Shown: piece after piece, positions 1 to 11,470 of the stretch
How the letters are laid out: each line of letters begins with the position of its first letter
Position numbering within the stretch: position 1 is the stretch's first letter
NCBI GenBank assembly: GCA_022592445.1
Contig: JABYQR010000011.1
Span: 186,001-250,000 of the forward strand
Origin: Cytidiella melzeri
Lineage: Eukaryota > Basidiomycota > Agaricomycetes > Polyporales > Irpicaceae
Direction of reading: 5' to 3'
Length of the DNA stretch: 64,000 nt
Position numbers and translations under genes: made by a program
Notes under the pieces: model-generated
The model's input: only the letters and a program-made list of their open reading frames with translations
Databases searched by the model: none
Told to the model about the DNA's origin: nothing

Positions 1-914
1 AACACTAGGGGACTTGAGCTTCCGAGCTTGAAAGTGCTCATGCGGGTCAGGGGTAAATGTACGACAGACCATATCTCTGCTGCGGTAGGTGACTTGACAC
101 AATCTCCCAAGACGCGGAAGTTCATGTGTGGATTTCAGGGTCCATGGCTGAAGTACAAAGGTCACCTTACAAACATATCCGAGAATCTTTGTTGGTATCA
201 ACGCTTATATTGAGTGATTGAAAAGCTTATATTTTCTTCGTCTCAGTGATCACGGTACCTAGCTTCCGAGCCGTTCAATTCAGAATCTGACGGTTTCCTC
301 TGTAGGCCACGAATGACGAAGGAGGCGAAGTCAACGTCGCATTTGATCACGACCACAATCCATCAGAGACCAAGACGGATACAATACCTGGTGTAGCTAA
401 ACGCTTCAAAGCGAGAAATCAACCCTGGGCTCTCATAGTGGACGAAAACTACGGCGAGGGAAGTGCTCGAGAGCATGCTGCGCTGCAGCCGCGGTTTTAT
501 GGTGAGTGAAGCGCAAGGCGAACTGCGTTTATCGCTAACGCGTCATATTCACAGGTGGCGCGATGATCATTGCCCGTTCATTCGCTCGCATTCACGAAAC
601 AAATCTCAAGGTCACTCGTTTATCTTCGTGTAGAGAACCAAGTCTGATTTTAGTCCTTCAAGAAACAAGGCATCTTGCCTCTCTGGTTTGTTGACAAAGC
701 GGACTATTCTAAGATTGGCTCTGGGGACATCCTCGAGACTAGTGGATTGTCCGACTTGCTCGAAGGCAAGACTCAACCGACGATCACCGTTCGGGTTACA
801 AAGCGTGATGGGCAGACTTTCGATGTCCTCACATGGCACACCATGTCTAGCGACCAGCTGAAGTGGTTGCGTGCTGGTTCCGCGTTGAATTACATCCGCT
901 TAGCTATGCATTAG
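1..914 (+). CDS. ACO1: Aconitate hydratase, mitochondrial type, C-terminal part (5' end outside window)
   Basis: Aconitase interconverts citrate and isocitrate in the TCA cycle, in the mitochondrial matrix. The window opens inside an exon in frame from base 1. The visible part is the hinge plus the C-terminal swivel domain (domain 4). Hallmarks are [21 protein letters not shown], the [18 protein letters not shown] active-site loop (Ser-Arg type catalytic segment), [11 protein letters not shown] and KQGILPL. The exons I infer are 1-84, 139-190, 247-254, 306-501, 555-610 and 663-914, all with GT-AG borders, ending at TAG 912-914. The 8-nt exon restores the expected NLLI-ATN junction. The 4Fe-4S cysteines lie upstream, outside the window. 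A second aconitase paralogue (Aco2/homoaconitase-like) cannot be excluded from the C-terminus alone, but the aconitase-superfamily call is firm. Confidence 0.93.
247..254 (+). other. 8-nt microexon of the aconitase gene
   Basis: The preceding exon ends at 190 with one base (T) of a codon, and the next clear exon begins in phase 0 at 306 (GCC ACG AAT, read A-T-N). Bases 247-254 (TGATCACG) are flanked by an AG acceptor (245-246) and a GT donor (255-256). They complete the codons TTG ATC ACG (L-I-T), which matches the aconitase consensus between NISEN and ATN. No direct 190-to-306 join keeps the frame. Confidence 0.75.
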
Positions 915-978
915 TTGCTACTTTATTGTGTATATAAGAGATCTACTCTTGTTGAGATTAGCATTAACAACCATCAGA

Positions 979-3900
979 TCAACTTTCGTGGTGTTGCGCT
1001 AGGCTCGAGCCTAGTGCTTGAAGTTCAGATCTACCAGTCATATTCACCGTGATACGTCTCTGGCGCAGCCATTTAAGGGCACCCGACGCAACAGCGATAG
1101 CACTTTCTGGCATCCCAGCAAGCTGAGCTGCTTTCAATCCGTGACTATTTCTGTTGATGCCGGGCCTCAGGCGATGCGAATAGGTAAAATAGCCATCCTG
1201 CAATGAGATCTTTGGTTAGGCCAAATAGCAAACACATGCAAGTAGTTTATGCTGACCTCTGTCTCGTCGACATCTGTGCAGAAGAAACTAACTCCCGCGA
1301 AGGAGCCCTGGCCTCTATGTTCATCGGAGCAGCCCAGCAAATCGGCCAACTCGTGAAAGTGAGTAGCGAATAGTGTCCGGCAACGATTTTGCAACAGCAA
1401 GTGATGCACGGTAGCGAAAGCAATTGCTAAGCCATCTTCAACTGTAGTTCCTCTTCCTACCTCGTCCATGATTACCTGCAGCACAAATCAGCTGTGTTTG
1501 CATACATAGGAGGATAGAAACCACAAACCAGGCTGTTCGGGGTTGCGCGCCGAAGGATATCAGCAGTTTCAAGCATTTCCACCATAAACGTGCTTCTGTT
1601 CCGGAACAAATCATCCCTAGCACCGACTCGAGAAAAAATCCTGTCGATAACGCCAATTGTCGCAGCGTCAGCCGGGACAAATGATCCTGTCTGGGCGAGG
1701 ATGGCAATCAGAGCCGTCTGGCGCAACAAAGTCGATTTGCCCGCCATGTTGGGTCCGGTGACAATATGTAACGAGCTGTCCGGCGCGAATGACACCGTAT
1801 TTGGATTGAACGGTCTGCCAGCGCCCAGTAAGCCGAGCTCGACAGTCGGATGGCGACCGTTTAAAACGTGATATGCCGTGCTGAAGTTATTAGCAACGAA
1901 CAATCATTGCAAACCTCACTATCACTCACTCTTCTGTGATAGTTGGCCGTACCAGCTTGAGCTCGTCGGCCAAATTTGCATACGCAATAGCGACATCAAT
2001 TTCATCCATGATACGAGAGTTCTTGCGAATTTCGGTCGCATGCGCGTTGACCTATTATACCAGTCAATATCGGACTATGATCGTGCTATAAGTAATTCTT
2101 GCATCATCTCGTAATGTTTCGAACGCTGTTTTCTGCGCGTCGTATATTGATCCTGCAAGATCAACCATACGGCTGCCCAACTGGGACCACTCCTAAACGG
2201 AAGGTGATTGATGGATCATGCTACAGCGATCAATAAGCACCCACTGAGTAGAAATATGTGCAAGTTGACCCGCTTTTCGAGATAGGAATGAAACTAGAGT
2301 CGGACCGTATCTTGGAAGAGTCTCGCTTTGATCGTGCCACATGAACGTGCATTCCATGTCCCGGGGAGGAGCGCAACGACAAAGACGGACATGCTGTATC
2401 TTGCGTTAGCATGGCAAGACAAGTTCTTTCAAGGACATACAATATTCTGCTTGTAGGCGCTTTTCAAGCTTATCTTTGGCCTCTACGCAAGCACGTAGTT
2501 TGTCATGAAGCTGGCTCAGCTCTGTAGAGAAGCTGGTAACAGGTAATTAACATCTTGTCACACAAACGGGAGTGAGCTTACTGAGGCTGAATGGTCCAAC
2601 GGTGGAAGAATTGGGATATCTTGATACCTGCTTTATTCAACGGAGTATGGTCTCCTACTCCCTCTTCTTCAAGCTTGTTCATCTCGTTGACCTCCAGCGC
2701 CTCATCGCCGAGCACAGCAGGTGTAATTCGTGAAGCAAGCCCCAGTAACCTATCAATCTTCGAAAGGACGATATCAAGACTACCCCATCCTACGGTGTCC
2801 AATAAGCCACATTCTCGAAGCTCCGTATCTTTTTCGAGTTCGAGGCGAGTCTTGATAGAATTCCAGACACCGATAGTAGCGCATATAGCCGCTAAGTCAG
2901 AAGTACCGCCTCTGGAAAGGAGGAATTTCTGCAGTATACGGGTAGTATCTTCTAGCTGCCCCAGACTATGCACGATATCGGCTCTCAAGTGGGGTCTCCC
3001 AAGAAAAAACGCTACCAGGGATTGACGTGCATTGATTTCCACGACTGATGCACTGGGAGAGCCTGAGGAAATCGTAAGATATCTGCTCGTATGTTCCCAA
3101 CGGCACTCACAGATCCAACGCGACAGCAGACGCGTCCCGCCGCTGGTAATGGTTCGTTTGATGGTACTCAGTAGACTGCCTGTCGAACCACCTTCTCGGA
3201 TGCTCTCTTTCAGCTCCAGCGCTTTGATAGTGTGGCTGTCGATCTGCATACGGCCTACAGTGGCTTCATGGCTGGGGGACGATAGTAGTGGGGCATCCTC
3301 AAATAGATTTGCGGAGAGATAAACGGACAGTAAATCAACAGCCGCTTGCTCCGAAGCTGTCAAGGTAAAGGAGGAGCCAGGACTTGGATCACTTGCTAAG
3401 GAAGTCAAGTCGTCTACTCCTCTGTCCTCACTACTTGAGAAACTCTTGGTGTCCTGATTATGCTGAGCTGGAATATACGAGACAAAATAGCATTCGTCTA
3501 CGACGTGTTGTTGTAGGAAGTGTCTGGATGCACCTCGGAGCAAGTCATTCAGAACAATTTCTCTGGGCGAGATGCGAGCGAGCTCATCTTGAAGTGCGTC
3601 TGGCGCAACACTTTTCGTGAGAAAATCGCCAGTCGACAGGTCTGTCCACGCCAAACCAAAACTTTCGGCCACATTGGTATCCGAAGCACCATCGGCGTCG
3701 CTGATTACGCAGCTGATTGCAAGCAAGTAGTTGTTTTCGTATGGGTTGAGGAATGGTTCGTCAATGAGCGTTCCAGGCGTGACGATACGATTGACCCGAC
3801 GATCAAAACCACCTTTGGGTCCTAACGTGCGGTCGCGCATAAACTCGTCACATATAGCGACGAAGCGGCGGTGATCCTGCACTAAAACCTTCAGATACTT

Positions 3901-4682
3901 GTTGAGACAAACCACTGGAAAGCCCGTCATTGGTACCCGCCTGCCGCCCCAGGATTTGCTTGTGAATTTGATGTTCAACAGCTTGGCAACCTCAGCCGCT
4001 TGATCGAAATACGACTGATATATAATGTGAGACAATGTATATCAGTTCAAGCGATTTCTCACCTCGTAAAACTGCCCAACACGAGTAAGCAGAATACAGT
4101 GCGGGAATCTAGCGAGGTTGTCCAGGATCTCGGTCGCAAGAGGCGTCCTAGGCTGGTTGAGAATGTCGTCTGCTGCGTTATGTCAATCCCTGAGGGGAGA
4201 GCGAGAAATATTATCACTCCACCTCCAGAGACAACTTCAGTTTTGCCAGCTGTCGAGGATGTACGTTTGCGTCGGGGGCGTTTCTTTGTAAAAGCACCTT
4301 CAGTGGGTGTCGAGACTATAATCCACAAGCTGAGCGATTTCAATGCGCAGTCCGTGGCAGTATACCTACCTGTGCGATCCTTAGCCTTTTGCCGCGGTGA
4401 GGATGTGGCTGGGAGACTTGGCAGTCCTCCAACCCACGGTCCAAGTGACACAGCTGGGGAGCCATCAGGTCCATTGAGGGTCTTCGGGAGCTCGTTCAAG
4501 GTCTTCTTCGTACGTTTGGCCCTTGGTTTTGTGACTTTGTCGCCTGAAGACGCGACAGATTCTTCACAGGACAAAGTGAAACTCCTCAGCTGCCCTAGGC
4601 GGGAGCGGTAGATGTAGGATGTGTGGAATTTAGTGGATAGCAACAATATCTCTCGCAGTTGTTTCGTGCTATGCCTGTACAT
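979..4682 (-). CDS. MSH1: Mitochondrial DNA mismatch repair protein Msh1 (MutS family)
   Basis: Msh1 is a MutS homologue that maintains mitochondrial DNA; it binds mismatches and hydrolyses ATP. Reading on the minus strand, the N-terminus from ATG 4682 is rich in Arg, Ser and Leu and poor in acids, which suits a matrix presequence. The MutS domain I segment reads TRVGQFYE then, across an intron, [14 protein letters not shown]. It keeps the Phe-x-Glu mismatch-reading motif and the Msh1-typical [13 protein letters not shown]. The core lever and clamp lie about 4035-2578. The ATPase has Walker [10 protein letters not shown] (about 1740-1765), the [15 protein letters not shown] signature, Walker B and signature [11 protein letters not shown] (about 1440-1470) and the [10 protein letters not shown] switch. 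Stop is TGA 979-981. An upstream in-frame frame opens with TTG, so 4682 is the first real ATG; an extra 5' exon is possible. The gene lies head to head with the septin. Confidence 0.9.
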
Positions 4683-4934
4683 ATCCCCAGCCAAACACAA
4701 AGGTGAGTCCCAGAGTGAGTGACATGAAGGAATTAATACCAACTTACATCCTAGGTTGTGTCACGTCGCGACGCGTCGAGTTACGCGCTCAACTTCGGAG
4801 TATCAATATACGTCCAAAAATGGATACCGGACTTTGAACTTGCTTGTAACCTAGCGCGGTTTGCTGTTGACAGCGTCGACCCACACAAGTCTCGTTCCCG
4901 CAGGTACATTACTTACTTTTCCGTCGATTTAGCC
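4683..4934. promoter_or_regulatory. Shared MSH1/CDC11 upstream region with ACGCGT (MCB-like) box at 4771-4776
   Basis: This 252-bp gap separates the two divergent start codons. It contains the palindrome ACGCGT inside a CpG-rich block at 4763-4787. ACGCGT is the core of the MluI cell-cycle box bound by MBF at G1/S genes in yeasts. Its use here is inferred from position and sequence only. Confidence 0.4.
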
Positions 4935-6653
4935 ATGTCTTTTGCGGGCACGCGTCGAGGAAACAAGGTCAAAAAGGGAGTCCAGTTCACGGTGATGGTA
5001 GTTGGTGCGTATTTCCTTACTTTTCCTCGCCAAAATGCGCGAACCGCGCTGGCGTTGGAAACGTCCACTGACAGACCTTTACGCTTTATAGGTGCTTCTG
5101 GCACCGGACGTACCACCTTCGTGAACACTCTTTGCGAAGCTGAGGTTCTGCCCCACAAAGTCTGCGACAGTCCTGAGACTGCACACCTTGAGGAGGGCAT
5201 CAGGATCAAGCCTGTGAATGTTGGTGAGTCTCCTGATCTCATTTGCTGCGTTTCCCGCTGACGTGGCTTGAAGAACTCGAGGAGGATGGCGTGCGCATTG
5301 CCTTAACTATCGTCGACACTCCTGGCTTTGGTGAAAACATCGACAACGAATTCGCGTACGTGCTCCGAACAGGCTACTGACAATTTCATCACCTTACAAT
5401 GCTTGCAGTTTCCAAGAGATTGTTGGCCACCTGGAGCGTCAGTACGATGATATTCTCGCTGAGGAGTCGCGTATTAAGCGTAACCCGCGTTTCCGCGACA
5501 ACCGTGTTCACGCCCTGCTTTACTTCATTCCCCCAACCGGACACGCGTGAGTGCATATCATAGCAGTGCAGAAATATGAGAATGCTAAGGGACTTTGCTA
5601 GTTTGAGAGAGATGGATATTGAGCTGATGCGCCGCCTGTCCCCTCGTGTCAACGTCATCCCCGTCATCGGCAAGGCGGACTCTCTAACACCTAGCGAGCT
5701 TCGCGGATTCAAGAAGAGGGTAAGAACGAATATTCGTCTTGTCGTAACTACATTCGCTCAATTTCATCTTTATGCTGAATCAGGTTATGGAAGATATTGA
5801 ACACTACGACATCCCTGTGTACAACTTCCCATATGATGTTGAGGAGGATGACGAAGAAACTATTCAGGACAATAGCGAACTACGCGTAAGTACAGGCACG
5901 TTGATTCAGCTGACTGTTGAATATCAAACGTATTTCTCTCCAGGCAATGATGCCGTTCTCCATTGTGGGCTCTGAGGAGGAGGTCGAGATTGACGGACAG
6001 CCTGTTCGCGCTAGGGTTTACCCCTGGGGTATAGTTGAAGTTGACAATCCGAAGCACTCTGATTTCAGCAGACTAAGGGGAGCTCTACTTGGGTAGGTTT
6101 TTCGTGTTGTCCTCCCTCTATCTGTAGCATGCTGACATGGTTGAAGCACACATCTGTCTGACCTCAAGGCTTTGACGCACGACGTCTTGTACGAAAGCTA
6201 CCGTACCGAAAAGCTTTCGCGAACTGTGCACAACGAAACTCAGTAGGTTTTCTTGCCATCATCGATGCTGTTACCGAATTGAATAGAGGTGCTTTTAGGG
6301 ATTCGTCCATCTTGCCCGAAGAGCTTGCGACTCAGAGTGTGCGCCTCAAGGAGGAGCAGCTGCGCAGGGAGGAGGAGAAAGTATGCTCAGTTCTACGTCT
6401 TCCTCGTTGCCTGTGCTCACATGAAATCAACAGCTGCGCGAGATTGAGTTACGCGTCCAACGAGAGATCAACGAAAAGAGGCAGGAATTGTTGGCGAAGG
6501 AGGAGTCTCTCAGGTAAGTGACATGGTCCCATTTACATCATGTTGCCTGTCCCCAAGGCAACGACTTCTCGTGTACTGATGCTAATGAATTGACATAGGA
6601 ATCTGGAAAGCCGGCTTGCTGCGCAAGGCTCTCAGTCAGAATTCCGCGAGTAA
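4935..6653 (+). CDS. CDC11: Septin of the Cdc11/AspA class
   Basis: Septins are GTP-binding proteins that build filaments at the bud neck, septa and hyphal tips. Eleven exons (4935-5004, 5092-5223, 5274-5355, 5409-5546, 5602-5719, 5784-5885, 5944-6092, 6147-6242, 6299-6380, 6434-6513, 6599-6653) sum to 1104 nt and encode 367 residues. The P-loop is GASGTGRT (residues 24-31), with Arg in place of the usual Lys, as in Cdc11-type septins. G3 is DTPGFG and G4 is GKADSLTP. The septin unique element follows around YPWGIVEVDNPKHSDF. The C-terminus (about 305-365) is a charged coiled coil rich in Glu, Arg and Lys. The match EDIEHYDIPVYNFPYDVEED is typical of Cdc11/AspA. The ATG at 4935 precedes MSFAGTRRGN and the polybasic VKKG lead-in. 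Confidence 0.95.
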
Positions 6654-7466
6654 ATTCTGCTTCCGGTATATCCAGTGCGAGGTGGCATTCCGATGCCATG
6701 ATACCCCTGTTGGAAAGACTGGTCGGCTTTCACTATTATCTGTTTGCCAAATGGTTTCATGTTGACTGGAATATTTTCTTCATACATTCTGTCCTCTAAG
6801 TTTACCCACTCTCTCCATAATGTCGCGCTCTTTTGTCGTCGTGGTCGTACTGTCGCTCCTTTAGTACTTTTCTCCATAGCTTGCTTACTGAAATCTGCGG
6901 ACATTGCTCCGGTATTTTGTGGATATTATGCATGTGTTTCGCAAGGATCATCGCGGAGACTGTGTGTTCAATGTTAGAAACAGGAGACAGGCATGTGCGC
7001 ACTAGACTGCAGCGCACTACCACGCATGATCTACACTAGTACTTGTTCCCCGGTTTTGTAAGTTATACAGCCAGCCCTGATTTTGTTCGACGACGAGAGG
7101 GAAAATCTCAAACAGAGGTGGATGATCTGTTCTACAAGTGCCAGATTCGGTATCAACACCTCGTCCGACCCGCAGACGTTCTCTGCGACACGCTCGCGTT
7201 TCCTCCCAACCAACGTCGTCTCTCAGCCCAACCCAGCTGCATTCCACTCTCCTTTGTGCCCCACGCTCACGCCCTCTATTCTAAAATCAACACAATAGCT
7301 CCCGCTAAACCGCATTTGTGTCAATCTTTGGTCCCAACAAGGGCGCGGGTACACCAGAGAATAATCCACGTATATCCGACCTCTGGCACTCGTCTCACGA
7401 GCTGGAGTCTGCTCAAGTCACGGCGGTCTAGCTCACAGCTTTCACTCACACCGCCCAGAGGGCATA
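6654..7466. other. Intergenic: septin 3' region and MIT-gene promoter
   Basis: I recognise no gene here. The first 300 bp are T-rich 3'-flank-like sequence. The stretch 7180-7460 is pyrimidine-rich, as is common in basidiomycete leaders. Open frames in both directions lack motifs and good splice context. Confidence 0.4.
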
Positions 7467-10441
7467 ATGGACATTGGTGTTGACACCAGGCCTCTGTCGA
7501 TGCTACACAGGCCTCGAGAATGGGAAGCACATCAGAATGGCGTAACCACTAATTCCCCAACAAAGTCCTCCTTGGTTTCGAAACGACGTTCTGCAGCTGT
7601 ACTTGCCCCGCCCCCAGGTCCTCCACCAACTCAACCGATCCCCCATCTACCTCCAGTTCAACATTATCAAGTTTACGATGGCCTACCGCACATGGCCGAT
7701 ACCACCTTCGACTACCGTCCTGCCGCCCATTCACCCCCTCAGTCTTACGCACGACCAGCAGCATCTGCTGGCCTTGCTGCCGTTGCCGCGTTTCAGTCAC
7801 GGCACGTCAAGTATTCTCCAGCGAGCACAGCCGCCTCCTCAACGGACAACCTCTCTGACTCTCCTCCCGCTTCCAGGCTTCATCCTGGTATCAAATCACC
7901 CGTGCTGGCGAACGAAATAGTTCCCGACCGTCTCCTTCTCTCGCCTCCGGGACCTCGTTCGACCGAACAGCGGCCTTCGTCACGGCGTGCGCTCACCAAG
8001 GCTCTGGAGCTGGCGCGCGAGGCTGTCAAACTCGACTCGACGAATGATGATCCCTATGGAGCGGTACAGGCTTATGCGAGGAGTGTAGCGTTGCTGAGTG
8101 AGGTCATGGAGAGGGTAATGAGAGGAGAAGACAGCACAGAAAGTCATCGACGAACGAACGGACGTCGTAGAAGTGTTGTTGCCCAAGAGGAAGAGGTTAG
8201 GAGGTTGAAATCCATAGTGAGTGGTGGAAGCACCAAATTCTCTTTGCCAAGGAGAAAACCGTTCATGTCTCATTTTATAGCATGACACCTATGCCGATCG
8301 CATGAACATCCTGAGTGTAATATACAGCATTCCTTTACCGACAGCTTCACCCACGCCATCCTCATCCGTTTCCGTCTCCACAGTATCAACCCAGCCATCG
8401 TCACCTACTTCCCCTACGTCCGAAACATCAGAAGGCCCGCGGACTCTGTCGCGCCAACATTCGCAGCAGTCACTTGACGCAGATATATCGGAATCCTTCG
8501 TCGATGTGGCAGACGTGTCGGACCCTCTGCTCGTCACAAACACCGCCATGTTCTCAGGGGGTTTATCGCCCAGTACTCCAGTTGCACCGTCATTGCATCC
8601 ATATGCTGCAGCACCAACCACTGTCCCTAGTCGCCCGCCACCTCCAACACCCCCACGGCTACAGGGCGGCAGGTCCCGGGCATCATCTACGCTTCCTCCC
8701 ATTGCTCCTCCGCCTACAGCACACCTACCACCTGCGCCGGGTTCGACTGTCATCCAAACTCCGCCCGACATACCTACTCCTCGGTCCTTGAAGCCTCCAG
8801 ATGTACCTGGAAGACACCGAGGTCAATCTGTCAGTCATCAGCGTACAGGTTCTGCGTCCAGACTGGCTGTCCTCCCGGAGGAGCTAGAAAAGGGTAGTGA
8901 CAACCGGCATCAAAACGATACACTTGCACTACCTCAAGCTGATGTTGATGGCAGACCACGATCTCGTGGCTCACAGCGCGACTCGGACCGCGACTCACAT
9001 CCACTACCACCGTTACCATCGCCGGCTCCGTCAGACCTAACTACAATTGCACGCGGTGCTGCAGCAGCGAGTTTAAACTCCCAGTCGCCGAATAGTTCCA
9101 CATTTACTCAAAGGTCTCGAGGAGGTTCAACATTCTCCGTGCGCTCGGAAGCTTCCAGCACACGAGACACGTTGATCAATGCATCACCGACTATGGGGAC
9201 AATATTCCGACGACGGAATGAGACTTCTGCTGTACCTAGCCCCGCTACGTCTCCAACGGAGTCTTCTGCGTCGAGCACATTGAGCAGACCACCAGCGCAC
9301 ATGCCAAACATGCCAGCTGCCCTTCGTTCAAGATCAGAATCCCTTTCAGCCCGGAGACCTTCTGCAGCTTCCAGCACCTCATACACATACCCCCAAACAG
9401 CTGTTCCCAGTGGGCAGCCACGCAAGGTATCAATTCCATCAAGACTCAATCCGAATGCTCCTCCGTCAATCACGATCAACACTGCGCTACTGTCGCCATC
9501 TCTCTCCAAACCAGTCCTCACACCTCTCGTGCCACCTCCGCCAATACCTCACGGAAACATTCCTCTCGCACCAATGTCGCCGCTGCCACCTCTGGCACCC
9601 CCAGATCCTCTCCGTAAGCCTTATCACATGATGCATCTCCTAAGACAGACCATGGTATCGAAAACGGGTGGCTACATCACACGGCGGCTGCATGTCCCCC
9701 AGGAGGTATGGTCCCAGGGAGGCGCGAAGCTGTCGAATGTACCAGAGAAAATTCGGGTAGTGGAGGTGTTGTCATCTGCCTTGGAGGAGGTTCAGAGCTG
9801 GAGTGTGGAATACTTTGGTGCGGGCAACGTGAGCAGTGGAATGTCGATGGGGATTGGAAGTATAGGGAAGAGAGAGGCTGACTTGTGGGCGACGAGGCTG
9901 GAAGAGTTTTCGACTGTCTGTGACGGAGTTGTCAGTAATTTCGGCAAGAAGCTCGGTGTAGGTGAGGGCTTTGTGACGAAGAAGAGCAGTGGGGTACGTT
10001 TGACTTCGGTGATTTATTGTTTCGTGTCGTGTGATTGACCCCGCCTACTCTAGTTCACCGCTTTGAGTGGGAAGCTTACTCGACAGTTTGACAAGCTCAC
10101 CAATGCGAAGAAGTGCGTAAATTATGACCGTGAGGTGTCCTTATCAAGCTCACCGATATTGATAATGTTGCAGCCTCGACTCGCCCGCGGTATACGTCCA
10201 GGTTCTTTCAAAGCTTTTCAATCAGGCACAAATTCTGGATGAGCACACGAAAGCCGTAGCGATGCAGCCTATGGCTCCTCTCTACATGGCCTTTCCCACT
10301 GAGTCGCGGATAGCACTGGAGATAAAACTCAGGCGTGCGTCGGAATTTTTCGCCAAGGTCATTCTCACTTTCGTCATACGCGACATGGCCCTTCTCCTGG
10401 ACAAATACGTCAAGAAGTGCGAAAAGTGGCTCGCAGAGTAA
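7467..10441 (+). CDS. Large MIT-domain protein with Ser/Pro-rich centre
   Basis: Four exons (7467-8216, 8281-9993, 10054-10112, 10174-10441) sum to 2790 nt and encode 929 residues. An MIT-like helical hairpin lies at about residues 171-265: SRRALTKALELAREAVKLD, then DPYGAVQAYARSVALLSEVM, and after the first intron HDTYADRMNIL. MIT domains bind ESCRT-III tails and link proteins to endosomal sorting and cytokinesis. A low-complexity Ser/Pro/Thr region of about 450 residues follows with many SP/TP sites. A conserved-looking C-terminal helical domain starts at PLRKPYHMMHLLRQTM and ends in LLDKYVKKCEKW. It resembles the uncharacterised fungal MIT proteins with a DUF-type C-terminal domain. No ATPase motifs are present, so it is not Vps4. 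The partner and exact role are not shown by the sequence. Confidence 0.82.
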
Positions 10442-11470
10442 AACAAAGGGGTCCCTTTCGTCTGTCCACTTCACCTGATGTGATGACGATGATCCATCAA
10501 CAAACCACCCCTTTGCCCCTCTTACTCTTTCAACCCGAATACCGAACACACTTTTTTCTTCCTTCGGTCTTCATACTTGCAATTCTGTATACGCATCACT
10601 AGCAGCTGCCCCCCTGTTATCTCACCATCATCCCATTTTGTGTTCCGAGTGTGGAGTCTCAACGCATGTAACATTATGCTTTCAGAATTAGAAACAACGG
10701 ATCTCTCTTCGTCGTCTACGGGTGTCTGTCGGTATCCTATTTTCTTTTCCTTTTCCTGCTTCTTTTTCTTCCCTTTTCCCCGTGCTTCGGTTTTTATTCA
10801 TTGTTGTGTTGGTTGACGTTCGGCTCTCGACTGGTGCTTGTTGTTCGTGTTCTTGTGGTGTAGGTGTCCCATTTTACTACTCCTATAACTCTGTGTACCA
10901 TAACTTTTCCGCCTTAATCAAACATTGGCTGTGGTCTGCATGAGGAAATCAATCGTCTAGTAGACGAAAAAAAATTTCCCGGCGTCCAGCTTTCTGTGCA
11001 CAAAGACTGAGTAACTGGTTGCCCGTCTTCTATGTAGGCGCAATATGCCTGGCTCCGGAATAAATTGCAGATGCTTAAAGCATGAGGGTGATTATAGTAG
11101 TGACTACTAGGAACGCGTTACGAAAGCTATACGATATATCCTGCCCAATCGCATCCAATGAGCGCAGGTATTCACAAACAACATCAAGTAGACAAGTTCT
11201 AACTTCTGAACCGATGCAAGCTCATGATAAGACAGATCCACAGACCGACGTTTGAATGTGCAGGATAGTTTGAGAACCCAGTGCCTTTCATAACTCGGGT
11301 TCGGGCGTGGGCTCCTTCCCACGCAAGCGATTGATGATTTTTAACCGTAGCACTAGATAGACACAGGTAAGGAACACGGATTGAATCCCAAAAGTAAAGA
11401 AACTGACATAGGTCTAGACGAGTATTCTCGTCCTGCTCGTCGTCCGACTCTGCAAGGGGATCCGTTGTCA
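10442..11470. other. Convergent intergenic region, no gene seen
   Basis: This gap of about 1 kb lies between the 3' ends of the MIT gene (+) and IES1 copy A (-). It is T-rich near 10735-10930, fitting 3' untranslated sequence. No motif-bearing frame was found on either strand. Confidence 0.4.

Noticed and set aside
4000..4611. 203-codon plus-strand frame opposite the MSH1 N-terminus
   Set aside because: It is antisense to real coding sequence and has no motifs; codon bias leaves long open antisense frames.
4683..4742. N-terminal extension of MSH1
   Set aside because: The frame opens with TTG at 4742; ATG 4682 starts a presequence-like segment.
10687..10705. ACAACGGATCTCT, resembling the start of fungal 5.8S rRNA
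   Set aside because: Only about 13 bases match and the following sequence departs at once from 5.8S, so it is chance similarity.
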